From: Chara braunii
Lineage: Eukaryota > Streptophyta > Charophyceae > Charales > Characeae
NCBI GenBank assembly: GCA_003427395.1
Contig: BFEA01000474.1
Coordinates: 484,708-519,942, forward strand
Length of the DNA stretch: 35,235 nt
Reading direction: 5' to 3'
Below, one piece after another: positions 9,336-18,597 of the stretch; position 1 is the first letter of the stretch, and each line of letters starts with the position of its first letter. The position numbers were made by a program, and so were the translations under genes. The notes beneath the pieces are model-generated. The model was not told the origin of the DNA. It worked only from the letters and a program-made list of their open reading frames with translations, and searched no databases.

Positions 9336-9441
9336 TGACGTGGCACTGTTGCTGACGTGGCACTGCGGACGTGGCACTCTTGCTGATGTGGTACTGCTGA
9401 CGTGGCACTGTTGCTGACATGGCACTGTTGCTGATGTGGCA
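9336..9441. repeat. TGACGTGGCAC minisatellite upstream of gag (element 1)
   Basis: TGACGTGG occurs at 9336, 9353 and 9398. Variants GGACGTGG (about 9367), TGATGTGG (about 9384 and 9433) and TGACATGG (about 9415) fill the rest, with a 15-17-base basic unit. The same motif array stands at the same place in element 2 (20165-20227). Confidence 0.85.
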
Positions 9442-9444
9442 CTA

Positions 9445-10037
9445 CCAAACTGGGAATGCAGGCAAAGGGTTGGGTGGGAGGAAAACGCAGGAAAGGAACC
9501 AACCAAACTGTACTTTCCTCCCGGTCCTAATCAACAGAATAAAATAAAAATAAAAAATAANAGAAGAGGATCACCCCCCCCCCTTTTTTTTTTTGTGTAT
9601 ATCTGTCGATCTGCTATGAGTGAGGCATTTCAGAGGAGTACTATGAGCGAGATCTAGGCAAGGTTCCGCAAAGTTTCGGCTTTAAAAAATAAATGCGATC
9701 TTGAATTTTTTTTTTGCGCTAAATAGAGTGGAGGTTCCGCTTTCAGAGAAGAATAATTCCAGTCTCTGAGAACATGACAACCTCTATCGTTATCTTAATA
9801 TGCCTAGAAAACGAAATGCTAACATCAGAAATTTTCGGCTATGCATGCAAATATCAGAAGACCGAAATGCTACAATCAGAAATTTTCAGATATTTGTTGC
9901 GTGAAAACGAAATGCTAATATCAGAAATTTTCAGAAAAAAACGAAATGCTATTATCAGAAATTTTCAGACATTTGTGGCGAGATTTTTTATTTTTTTTTG
10001 CAGAGATTTGACGAAGTCCTACTTGATTTACTTATAC

Positions 10038-10084
<47 letters not shown>

Positions 10085-10168
10085 GTCAATCAATCAATCA
10101 ATCAGTCAATCAACAATCAATAGATCAAGCAAGCTGGCTACTTGATTGAGCGGGTCCTCTGATTGAGA
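9445..10168 (-). mobile_element. Untranslated leader of element 1
   Basis: No gene. It holds four copies of a CGAAATGCT...ATCAGAAATTTTCAG unit (starts 9812, 9863, 9908, 9942) and an ATCA microsatellite. Similar GAAATTT-rich sequence fills the leaders of elements 0 and 2. An N is present at 9561 next to C9 and T10 homopolymers, which probably mark sequencing trouble. Confidence 0.7.
10040..10115. repeat. (AATC)n microsatellite
   Basis: About 18 tetranucleotide units of AATC/ATCA, with two AGTC interruptions, within the leader of element 1. Confidence 0.95.
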
Positions 10169-10185
10169 GGTCCGCTACGATACCA
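10169..10185 (-). promoter_or_regulatory. Primer-binding site of element 1
   Basis: Reads TGGTATCGTAGCGGACC on the minus strand, an initiator-Met type site with two differences from TGGTATCAGAGC. It lies 3 bases inside the LTR end at 10189. Confidence 0.75.
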
Positions 10186-10543
10186 AACTGTCGCATACCG
10201 TAAAGGTGCAGAGCAGAACAAGAACCGACCTCTCTCACATAGTACAAGATAGCACAGCGGAAGGCTTAAATACCAATGATCCGAACAATCAATGTTGCCA
10301 TGCAGACCAGAAATACATCATCATCATTCCATGGTGTGAAGGGGCCTGGCGCTCACACAGGAAGAATGCGCTCGTCCCCAACCATACACAGACGAAGAAG
10401 AGAGGGGTTAGACGAAGAAGCGGGGAAGATGGGAATGTTGTCAACACCAAGTCTTCGGTACAGGTCCCAAATAATCACTCGTCAAATGTCTGAATCCCAA
10501 TGTCGAGTCTGGACCCAAATGTCAGCAAGTCCCAAAGTCACCA

Positions 10544-10607
<64 letters not shown>

Positions 10608-10917
10608 NNNNNNNNNNNNNNNNNNNNNNNNNNNNNNNNNNNNNNNNNNNNNNNNNNNNNNNNNNNNNNNNNNNNNNNNNNNNNNNNNNNNNNNNNNNNN
10701 NNNNNNNNNNNNNNNNNNNNNNNNNNNNNNNNNNNNNNNNNNNNNNNNNNNNNNNNNNNNNNNNNNNNNNNNNNNNNNNNNNNNNNNNNNNNNNNNNNNN
10801 NNNNNNNNNNNNNNNNNNNNNNNNNNNNNNNNNNNNNNNNNNNNNNNNNNNNNNNNNNNNNNNNNNNNNNNNNNNNNNNNNNNNNNNNNNNNNNNNNNNN
10901 NNNNNNNNNNNNNNNNN

Positions 10918-10973
<56 letters not shown>
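10544..10973. repeat. (CT)n microsatellite spanning a 310-base assembly gap
   Basis: CT repeats fill 10544-10607 and 10921-10973, with N from 10608 to 10917. The gap very probably hides only more CT repeat or a collapsed array. The LTRs of element 2 carry shorter CT runs at the same place, separated by a non-CT stretch of about 100 bases. Confidence 0.95.
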
Positions 10974-10976
<3 letters not shown>

Positions 10977-11215
10977 CCGGTACTAACCTGTGAAGGTGGC
11001 GCCTTGTTGCAGGTACATCGAAGACGAAGCTGGAGCTATGGCGCCACAGGTAAGTCTCCCTGGCCTCCGCCAACCATCTCTCTCTCTCTCCAACGCTACT
11101 CTAGCTCCTACTAGCGCCCAGCGCTGAAGACTACTGCTAACACTACTACTACTCCTGCAGCGCTCCTCCAGAGTGCTGCTGCCGAATCCTGAAGACTGCC
11201 TCCTGCCTCCTGCAC

Positions 11216-11920
11216 GTGGAGTGCCTGGGAAGTTCCTATGAACTACCTCTTGACTGTCTGCAGCCTGCAGGGCAGGCCAGTCTTATATAGTGCTGGCCCG
11301 TCCAGGAGGCTGCTCTTGCCAATGCCAAAACGTGCCAGACCCTGGTGTTGAAGTTCAAACAAGGGCTGTCTTGAAAACAGGCCAAAAATGGCCTGTGCTA
11401 AAACCCTGGTCTGGTGCCTAAGTTTCAGGGTAGGTCGATCTTATGAGGGCCTAAAAATGGCCCTCTGTTTCAGGCTGAAAAGACTCAGGGCCTGGAGCAC
11501 CCTGTTTTAGGCTGAAACAACATAGGGCCTGTAGTTTTCAGGCTTTTAGGCTGAAAACGACACAGGACCTGTAGGCCCTTGTTTTCAGGCTTTTAGGCTG
11601 AAAACGACACAGGGCCTGTAGGCCCTTGTTTTCAGGCTTTTAGGCTGCGAACGCTGGTCGGGCCCTGCAGGTCCGTGTGGCTGCACAGTATGCCACAGCC
11701 TGTGAACTACCTGCAGCCTGCAGGGCGGACCAGTACTATATAGTGCTGGTCCGGCTGGGAGGCCGCTCTTGCCCATGCCGAATCGTGCCAGACCCTGGCG
11801 TTGAAGTTCAAACAAAGGTTGTCTTGAAACGGGCCTAAAAATGGCCTGCGCTTAACCCTGCTCTGGCGCCTAAGTTTCAGGACAGGTCGACTTTATGAGG
11901 GCCTGAAAATGGCCCTCCTT
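11216..11920 (-). repeat. Internal LTR duplication giving two promoters
   Basis: About 11230-11475 and 11695-11920 align with an offset of about 453 bases at the TATA boxes. Both contain GCCTGCAGGGC, TATATAGTGCTGG, CGTGCCAGACCCTGG, TTGAAGTTCAAACAA and GAGGGCCTAAAAATGGCCC or close variants. Divergence of perhaps 15% suggests an old event, or joining of two LTR ends. Confidence 0.8.
11548..11690 (-). repeat. 47-bp tandem repeats in U3 of element 1 LTR
   Basis: AGGCTGAAAACGACACAGG-type units begin at 11548, 11595 and 11642, an exact 47-bp period. They carry GGGCCTGTAGGCCC palindromic words and lie upstream of the leftward TATA box at 11284, where enhancer repeats are usual. Similar units occur in element 2 LTRs (about 14500-14600 and 22080-22190). 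Confidence 0.8.
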
Positions 11921-12017
11921 TTTAGGCTTTTAGGCTGAAACGACACAGGGCCTGGAGGGCCCTTATTTTCCGTCTGGTCGGGCCCTGCAGGCCCGTAGGG
12001 ATGCACAGTATGCCACA

Positions 12018-12835
12018 CTGTAGAATCGTGTAGATAGTGTGCCGTGCTGTCTGAAAAATGGGAAGTCAGGTCCGTCCGATCAGATGTGTATATGGGGATG
12101 CTGCAATTGTCTGCATTTCCTGATCAAAAAGTGGCTGATCGGGTGTACATGGGAATGCTGTGTATTCTCGGAGGTTGTGGTTGGTTGGCCTTGTGTACAG
12201 ACTGTATATAGTGTGCTGTGATGCCCGCATTGACTGCTCAAGGAATGGAAGTGGGGTGGGCATAACTTGATATGCCTGACGGTATGCACCCTGGAACGAG
12301 CAGAGGACTTGTAAATACTTGTAGGGAGTGAAGGGGACTGTAGGGGAATGGTGTGTGATTGGGAACGCTGTGTCTGCTCAGTCATGCGTGCAGAGGGCTG
12401 CAAATAATTGCAGGATGGGAAGGGGAACGATAGTCTAGGGAGACTGGTGGTAGAGAGTGTGCTGTGTAGGGTGTTTGAGTGTAGATATTGTGCTGTGATT
12501 TGGTCTAATCGGAGGTGTGTATGGGAATGCTGCAGGTCTGGAAGGGTGTATCAGGTCGGGCCGGTCCGGTCTGACATGTATATGGGATTGCTGCATCTGT
12601 CTGCACTGCCTGGCCAAAAAGTGGGGGATCGGCTGTATACAGGAATGCTGTGTGCTCTGCTGAGAAATGGAAGTCGGGTTGGCATAAATTGGTAACGATA
12701 TGTTGTAAATAATTGCTGGTGTGGAGGGGAATCACGGAAACAATTGTCGGGTGGGGAGGGGAATGACAGAGATGATTGTCGGATGGGGAGGGGAATGACA
12801 GGGTACGGGGTGAGTGATGGCGTGGGGAGGTGATA
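12018..12835. repeat. Diverged tandem repeat, about 489-bp period
   Basis: The stretch from 12086 (GTGTATATGGGGATGCTGCA, then GTCTGCA, CCTGATCAAAAAGTGG, GGGAATGCTGTGT) recurs from 12575 with many substitutions. Both are followed by a GAAATGGAAGT(C)GGG..GGCATAA segment. Shorter GGGAATGCTGCAG and GGGAGGGGAATGACAG repeats are scattered between. No conserved coding frame was found, and the origin is unknown. Confidence 0.65.
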
Positions 12836-13389
12836 AGTCGACACTACTGGCATCGGTGAATGCCGCGCCGCCAGATGCGCTGATTAGTAAATGGAGCCAG
12901 TTACTCAGGATAGTCCATATGAAAGTCTGTCGTGTAGGGAACGGGACCTGGAGGAATGTAATTTCCTGTGATAGACACTAAAAGTTTGCAAGTACCTCTC
13001 CAAGGGGGGGGGGAGTGAAGGGCACGGAGAAGACCCTAGCGTCTTGTGACCCAGAGAGTAGAAGAGCTGCCTCTCGGTGACGCTCCCCTCGTCTAGGAGT
13101 ATTGACGTGAGGATGGGATGGGAGGTAGCCTCGTTCCCTAAGGACAACCATGGCTAACCGCTCCAGGCGATCAATTTGTGCCTAGTAACCGGCCTCTACA
13201 ACACCCTGGGACATGGGCCGACTTCGGCCCCCCCTGGCCCCTCTGCATGCGGCTCTCCCGCCCGCCAGACCCGATACCCCCCCACCCCGCCTTCCACCTG
13301 CCTCCCCCCTCTCTAGTTGATTCTTCCCTTTGACTTTGTCTTTCAGCTTGCCGGTGATGAGCAACTGGAGTGCCGCCCTCCAGAATAGA
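12836..13389. other. Gene-less flank of element 2 with a possible splice acceptor
   Basis: No gene is recognised. Near the right end a pyrimidine-rich run CTTTGACTTTGTCTTTCAG (about 13329-13347) resembles a 3' splice site, and about 45 bases later element 2 has inserted. If real, an exon was interrupted. A G9 homopolymer lies near 13007. Confidence 0.35.
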
Positions 13390-13394
13390 TGGGG
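13390..13394. repeat. Left target-site duplication TGGGG of element 2
   Basis: TGGGG directly precedes the LTR end TGTTACATGC and is repeated exactly at 22244-22248 after the other LTR. Five bases is the usual size for Ty3/gypsy integrases. Confidence 0.93.
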
Positions 13395-14651
13395 TGTTAC
13401 ATGCCCAGTTGGGCGATGTACATAATAAACCGAGGATCCGCAATGTGATAAAAAGGACTGAATGGACAATGTAGTGCAAGTAGAATCTCAACGAGCAGTG
13501 TGCATTCCGATACATACAAGAATGGTGCTTTATAGCACAGTGGAAGACTTAGATACAAGTCCTGACCTGACTAGGACTGACCTCCTTCATGTAGCACAAG
13601 ATAGCACAGCAAAATGCTAGAATACCAATGACGAACCCACTCAATGTTGCAATGTAGACTAAACATACAACATCTTCATCACACGGTGTGAAGGGATCCT
13701 GGCGCTACACACAGGAAGAAGGCGCCAGGTCCAAATCATGCACAAACGAAGAAGGAGGGGGGAAGATGGGAATGTCGTCAACACCAAGTCTTCGTTGCAA
13801 CCCAGATAACCCCGCGTCAAATGTCTGAAGCCCAATGTCGAGTCTGGATCCAAATGTCACCAAGCTCTCTCTCTCTCTCTTAGTCTGCGGATGCAGTGAA
13901 GTCAAATAGCGAGAGGGTGAGAGGGAGGTGGTTGACTGAGAAGAGGAAGAAGAAGAACTCTCTCTCTCTCTCTCATATGCCAGGTACTAACCTGTGAAGA
14001 TGGCGTTGTGCTGCAAGTACCTCGAAGGCGAAGCTGGAGCTATGGCGCTGCAGGTAAGTCCTCTGGCCTCCACCCAATCTCTCTCTCTCTAGTGCTACTC
14101 TAGCTCCTATGGCGCCCAGCACTGAAGACTACTGCTAACGCTGCTACTACTCCTGCAGCGCTCCTCCAGAGTGCTGCTGCCGAATCCTGAAGACTACCTC
14201 CTAAACTGCACGTGAAGTGCTTGGGAAGTACCTAGGAACTACCTGCCGGCCTGCAGGGCGGGCCAGTCCTATATAGTGCTGGCCCGTCCAGGAGGCTGCT
14301 CTTGCCAATGTCGAAACGTGCCAGACCCTGGCGTTGAAGCTCAACCAGGGGTTGTCTTGAAAACAGGCCCAAAATGGCTTGTGCTAAAACCCTGGTTTGT
14401 TGCCTGAGTTTCAGGGCGGGTCGAACTGATGAGGGCCTGAAAATGGCCCTCAGTTTCAAGCTGAAAACACTCGAGGCCGGAAAGGCCCTGATTTAGCCTG
14501 AAACGACACAGGGCCTGTAGGCCCTTGTTTTCAGGCTTTCAGGCTGAAACGACACAGGGCCTATAAGCCCTTGTTTTCAGGCTTTTGGCCTGAAAACGTC
14601 ACAGGCCTGAAAGGGGGCCCGTGCAGCCTGTTGCAGGCGCAGCATGTAACA
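13395..14651 (-). mobile_element. 3' LTR of element 2
   Basis: Starts TGTTACATGC and ends GCATGTAACA, a perfect 10-bp inverted terminal repeat. A leftward TATATAGGACTGG promoter lies at about 14264-14276, and CT runs lie at about 13865 and 13955. U3 repeats with GGGCCTGTAGGCCC words lie at 14500-14620. Confidence 0.95.
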
Positions 14652-14662
14652 CCCCCCCCTCC
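14652..14662 (-). promoter_or_regulatory. Polypurine tract of element 2
   Basis: Minus-strand GGAGGGGGGGG lies between the TAA stop of the polyprotein (14663-14665) and the LTR end TGTTACATGC. It is the expected primer for plus-strand DNA synthesis. Confidence 0.9.
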
Positions 14663-14950
14663 TTATGAAGTCAAGTCGGGGCGAGGGCGAAGCTGACGAT
14701 CTGAAGGTGGAACGTGGATGCGGGTGTGACGTGGAGCCGAAGGTACCGGCTTGCCTTGCATCTTGCGTTCGTGAAGAGCGAGAATATCCGGAGCTGTTGC
14801 TTGGAGTTCTGCATGGGTCAACCAACGGTCAACTTTGTGAGTGCAGTACGCAAAATGTACCAAGTACTCAGTTGGCCTGTTGTCGTAGCGTCGCTAGGAG
14901 ATGATGTCGCCGACCTCTTGAGAACCGTCCATTGAGGGTGGGTCTTGCGC
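14663..14950 (-). pseudogene. Chromodomain and C-terminus of element 2 polyprotein
   Basis: SMDGSQEVGDIIS, then a TAG, then RRYDNRPTEYLVHFAYC and VDRWLTHAELQATAPDI: a chromodomain with its aromatic and Trp positions, followed by a Pro/Arg/Ser-rich tail ending DLTS at the TAA. The TAG lies in the first strand region of the domain. In element 1 the same domain is unbroken. Confidence 0.85.
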
Positions 14951-14953
14951 TCG

Positions 14954-15626
14954 TCACCCAGGAAAATCGTCATGTTCCGCTGGCGTGTAAAGAGCCAACT
15001 TGGAGCAATGAAAGACCGGGTAGACGGGCAAGTGGGCGGACACCTGAATGGTGAAGGAAGGTCCTTCGGTTGCATCCCCAGGTGGTGCCACGATCGGCCA
15101 AGGCCCCGTCCATTTCGGGAGGAGCTTGCGAGAGATATCTTGTTCAAGGCTGAATTCCGTGGTGGAAACCCAAACGAGATCGCCGGTGCCAAATGGGCAA
15201 GGAAGACGCTGGCGATTGGCCTGTTGGCTCATGCGTTGCTGCGCCTTGGCCATCTGGTCGCGTGCCTTGACAAGTAGCTCTTGCATCCAACGCAAGAAAA
15301 GAAGATGGTCGTCGCTCTGGGCCGTTCGTGGAATGATTGTGTCCAACGGAGAAGTGACCGGCGAGTCGTGCCGGGTGGATGGACGAGTTGTATGCCAACT
15401 CGACATCCGACAACCGCTCAACCCAATCCTTTTGGTCGGGACAGACGAGAGAGCGAAGGAGAACTTGTGGGGTCTGATGCGCCCTCTCCGTTTGGCCATC
15501 GGTTTAAGGGTGGCGAGCCGAACTTGGCTTGAGAGATGATTCCCTTCGTTTGATGAGCCCCAACCAAAAGTTGGACGTGAACCGAGTGTCGCGGTCGCAT
15601 ACGATTTCCTTGGGGCAACCCTTGGT
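14954..15626 (-). pseudogene. Integrase core end and C-terminal domain of element 2
   Basis: From the end of RNase H-integrase, the frame continues through a TGA (..ASWI-stop-TKGCP) to CDRDTRFTSNFWLGL (second catalytic Asp), a TAA in the HP-stop-TDGQTERAHQ motif (catalytic Glu retained), and WVERLSDVELAYNSS. A frameshift near 15390 leads to the frame with LLPKWTGPWPI and VFHCSKLALYTPAEHDDFPG. The TAA stands where element 1 has Gln (HPQTDGQTE), a C-to-T change. Confidence 0.85.
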
Positions 15627-16730
15627 TCAAATCCAACTGGCGTAAAGAACCTCGGCCAACTTCGGTGCCTTGGCATGATAGCGGCAAGGCAAAAACATGG
15701 CAAACTTGGTGAGTCGGTCGACCACCGTGAGAATCCCATCCACACCGGTCTTGTGCTTGGGGAACGACCCGGTGATGTCCATGGCAATCGCTTCCCTTCG
15801 GCACAAGGGGACTGGTAATGGTCGCAACTCGCCGTACAGACGATGGTTGCGGGATTTGCAGCGCCGACAAACCTCGCATAACTCGCAATAGCGTGTGACG
15901 TCGCCAAGAAGACCGGGCCACCAAAATCGCTCACGAAGTCGGCCAATCGTGCGATTGACTCCAAAGTGTCCGGTGGCGGGAGGATCCTGGAACTCACCAA
16001 GAAGCCGTGTACGCAAGTGAGAGTCACTCGGTATGCAAAGAAGGTCCTTCCCCCGTGTGTGGACAAGCAGGTACCCCTCTTGGATCCGGTAGTGAGAAGG
16101 CGCCGAATTAGGAGAGGAGCAATTCGCGTACTTGTCGCGAAACTCGGGGTCGGCTTGGTAGCCGCGGATGAAGCTATCCCGTAGGTCGTCTTCGATCTCA
16201 AAGGTTAAATAGACCCTGGTACAATGATCCGGACGCTGTGAAAGAGCATCCACAAAGCGGTTCAACTTCCCCGGAATGTGATCGGGAAAGAAGTCGAACT
16301 GGTCGATGAAAGTTATCCATCGGGCGAAGGTGCTCTTGACGGTGTGTTGGGTCTTGTAAAAGACCAACGGATTGTTGTTCGTTACCCATCGGAATTGACT
16401 TCGACCAAGGAGGAAGTGCCGCCACCACTTGAGCGCGTGGACGAAGGCGAGGAGCTCCTTCTTGTGTGCATCATCAATGGAGTGCACGACGGACACTTTC
16501 TTGCTGAAGTACTCGATCGGGTGCCAGTCCACGCCATCTTGTTGCTCGAGGACGACACCAATGCCATAGTCGGACGCATCCGTAGTGACGCGCGTTGGCA
16601 ATAGCGGGTCGTATATGCGCAAGTCCTCCGCAGATAATAGCGCGGTTTTGAGAGTCAAAAATGATTTCCGCGCATCCTCTCCGAAGTCAAACGGGCGATC
16701 CTCGCATTGGAGCTTGGTCATGTGCGCCAC
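15627..16730 (-). CDS. pol: RNase H plus integrase N-terminus of element 2, open frame
   Basis: A 367-residue open stretch. RNase H: TDASDYGIG (about 50-58), KKELLAF, then WVTNNNPL where element 1 has WVTDNNPL, so a catalytic Asp is now Asn (codon 16377-16379, GAC to AAC). DALSQRPD closes the domain. Integrase zinc-binding segment: GHFGVNRTIGRLRERFWWP and CELCEVCRRC, then AMDITGSFPKH with the first catalytic Asp. It is a fragment of a longer polyprotein, since the frame continues upstream past a TAA into RT. Confidence 0.88.
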   Translation of the reverse strand: MAHMTKLQCEDRPFDFGEDARKSFLTLKTALLSAEDLRIYDPLLPTRVTTDASDYGIGVVLEQQDGVDWHPIEYFSKKVSVVHSIDDAHKKELLAFVHALKWWRHFLLGRSQFRWVTNNNPLVFYKTQHTVKSTFARWITFIDQFDFFPDHIPGKLNRFVDALSQRPDHCTRVYLTFEIEDDLRDSFIRGYQADPEFRDKYANCSSPNSAPSHYRIQEGYLLVHTRGKDLLCIPSDSHLRTRLLGEFQDPPATGHFGVNRTIGRLRERFWWPGLLGDVTRYCELCEVCRRCKSRNHRLYGELRPLPVPLCRREAIAMDITGSFPKHKTGVDGILTVVDRLTKFAMFLPCRYHAKAPKLAEVLYASWI

Positions 16731-17475
16731 GATCTTCGAACATTCCTTGATAAAACGTTGGTAGTAGCCAGCAAGGCCAAGGAACGAACGGACATCTGTG
16801 ACGTTCCGCGGCTCCGACCACTCTTAGATGGCTTGAATCTTGTCCGATAGCGGACTGCTGCCCTCCAGTGTGACAAAATGGCCCAAGTATTCCAGCTCTT
16901 GCCGGACAAATTCGCACTTGTCGAGGTTGGCTGTGTACTTGGCGCGGCGGAGCGTCTCCAACACTCATCGAAGGTGCTCAAGATGATCCTCCAATAACCG
17001 GCTATAGACAAGAATGTCGTCTAAGTAGACCAGCACGAACCGGTCCAACATCGCGCAAAATTCGTTGGTCATTGCTGCATGAAAGGTCGTCGGGGCATTG
17101 ATGAGGCCAAAAGGCATGACCACCCACTCAAAATGCCCATACCGCGTCTTGAACGCGGATTTGTAGCGATCGTTCGGTCGGATCGAGATTTGATGATATC
17201 CGGACTTCAAATCCAACTTAGAAAAATACTTTGCGCCGCCCATCGCTCAAGAAGATTGTCGATGCGAGGAAGAGGCCCCCCATTCTTGACGGTTTGCGCG
17301 TTGAGCTTGCGGTAGTCGATGCACAATCGTAGATCCTTGTTCTTCTTCTGTACGAAGAGAATTGGCGCTCCATATGGAGAGCAACTACGGCGGATCCAGC
17401 TCTTGTCCAACAAGTCATCGAGTTGCGCGCGGAGGACCATAAGCTCCTACTCGCTCATGCGGTAAATGCAACCTT
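16731..17475 (-). pseudogene. pol: Reverse transcriptase of element 2
   Basis: Blocks in order: SWIRRSCSPYGAPILFVQ, DYRKLNAQT, a frameshift near 17240 in the LLERW / MGGAKYF junction, [22 protein letters not shown] and the intact catalytic YLDD (about 17020). TGA at 16965 and TAA at about 16827 follow in the thumb and connection. A TAG at about 17449 sits in the CIYRMSE-stop-E motif, where element 1 has Glu. Confidence 0.88.
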
Positions 17476-18597
17476 TCGGCGGCACGGCACCGGCCTCAAG
17501 AATGATCTCATAAGAGATCGACCAATTCGGCACCACATCGGTAGGTGACTCGAAGATGTCGGCGAACTCGTCAGGCAACCGCACCACACGGGGGTCCGAA
17601 GACAAGTCCATGGGTGAAGAGTTCACAGTCCGTAGGAAACATTGGCTGATTTCGTCGGGCTGCCCGTAGACGGAATGACTTGGCCGTCACCACTTGGCAT
17701 CGGATCGAAGGGAGCGGAAGAGACTAGTATAAGGTACTTATGCGCCGAAGGCATTGCGAACGGTAAGAGTCCGCCGATGGAAGTTGACCGTGTGATCCGC
17801 ACTTGCAAGCCAAGGCATTCCCAGAATAATCGAAGTCAGTGTCCAAAATGTCGAATGTCACCGGTTTGCATGCATGAGGTGCGAAATACACCGGTACGAC
17901 CTCGATGTAGCGGTCAATAAGTTGTTGCGTCCTTCAGTCCGCCAACTTGATCGTCGTCGGGTTTGCCTTCCTTCAAACTTGTGCGCCAAGGCCAGCCCTT
18001 TGCATAAAGGCTTGGCTCATAAAATTGTTGGACGAGCCGCTATCCAGCAAAGCGCTGCAAGACGCTTGCCCAACTTGGATGCGGACATACAGGAGCGGTG
18101 CGATGTTGTCGTCGTACCGCTGATTGCGAAACTCGCGGGCCACCGTGGTAACATATGCAAGGATGTCCCCCACCGTGACTTCGTCATCCGTCGACGAAGT
18201 TGGTGGTGCATGGAAGGATAAGTACGTGTGAAGATGAGCGCATAATGTTGCGCATTGCGGTCCCGACAAGCGGCCCGTGGTCGGGAGAGGAAGCCATGCG
18301 AAATCCTCGGACGTGAGCGGGTCCAATACCTCTTGTTGAACTCACGTGCCGAATCCCATGAAAAACCACTTGAAGACGATAAGTTGCCGTTGTTGGACGG
18401 AGAAGATGCCGCACACACGTCTTGTCCTTGAGCATGAGTACCCAGCGTAGGAACGAGCCGGGCAGCATAGTCCTCATAAGAAAATAGAAGAGGAGGACTA
18501 TCGACTTCCGCATGTGCCTCGGAACGAAGGGTGGTCACCCCCGAAGCGACCGGTTCCGAAGGCATCGAGAGTGTCGTCGACTCACTCCCTGCGGTGC
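17476..18597 (-). pseudogene. Protease and linker region of element 2
   Basis: FSYEDYAARLVPTL, a frameshift near 18330-18345, then LTSEDFAWLPLPTTGRL, YDDNIAPLLYVRIQVG and SALLDSGSSNNFMSQAF: a retroviral-type aspartic protease with its DSG motif intact at about 18030-18045. Stops follow at 17973 and beyond. The linker to RT keeps VVPNWSISYEIILEAGAVPP near 17470-17550, the same segment that is duplicated in element 1. Confidence 0.83.

Larger units (their letters stand above)
3678..12017 (-). mobile_element. Element 1: degenerate Ty3/gypsy chromovirus
   Basis: Read on the minus strand the order is LTR (10189-12017), primer-binding site, leader, Gag with zinc knuckle, protease, RT-RNase H, integrase, chromodomain. 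This is the Ty3/gypsy order with the chromovirus hallmark at the C-terminus. It is closely related to element 2 in every domain. It is broken by frameshifts near 8540, 4700 and 4490, stops at 7348, 5279, 4961-4966 and 4907, and a 245-bp internal duplication. The LTR expected at the 3' end does not match the 5' LTR, so the copy is a rearrangement or recombinant rather than an intact insertion. Confidence 0.85.
10189..12017 (-). mobile_element. 5' LTR of element 1 (with assembly gap)
   Basis: Starts TGTCGCATAC and ends GTATGCCACA, inverted ends with one mismatch, beside the primer-binding site. It is clearly homologous over long stretches to the LTRs of element 2 (for example the AATGTCGAGTCTGGA, CGCTCCTCCAGAGTGCTGCT and TATATAGTGCTGG regions). 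On the minus strand TATATA boxes lie at 11284-11290 and 11737-11743 because an internal segment of about 450 bp is duplicated. The same terminal word CACAGTATGCCACA recurs at about 11684-11697. No target duplication could be matched. Confidence 0.8.

Noticed and set aside
10276-11114. Open frames of 200+ residues around the CT repeat
   Set aside because: They consist of the dinucleotide repeat (Ser-Leu) and the N gap. Not coding.
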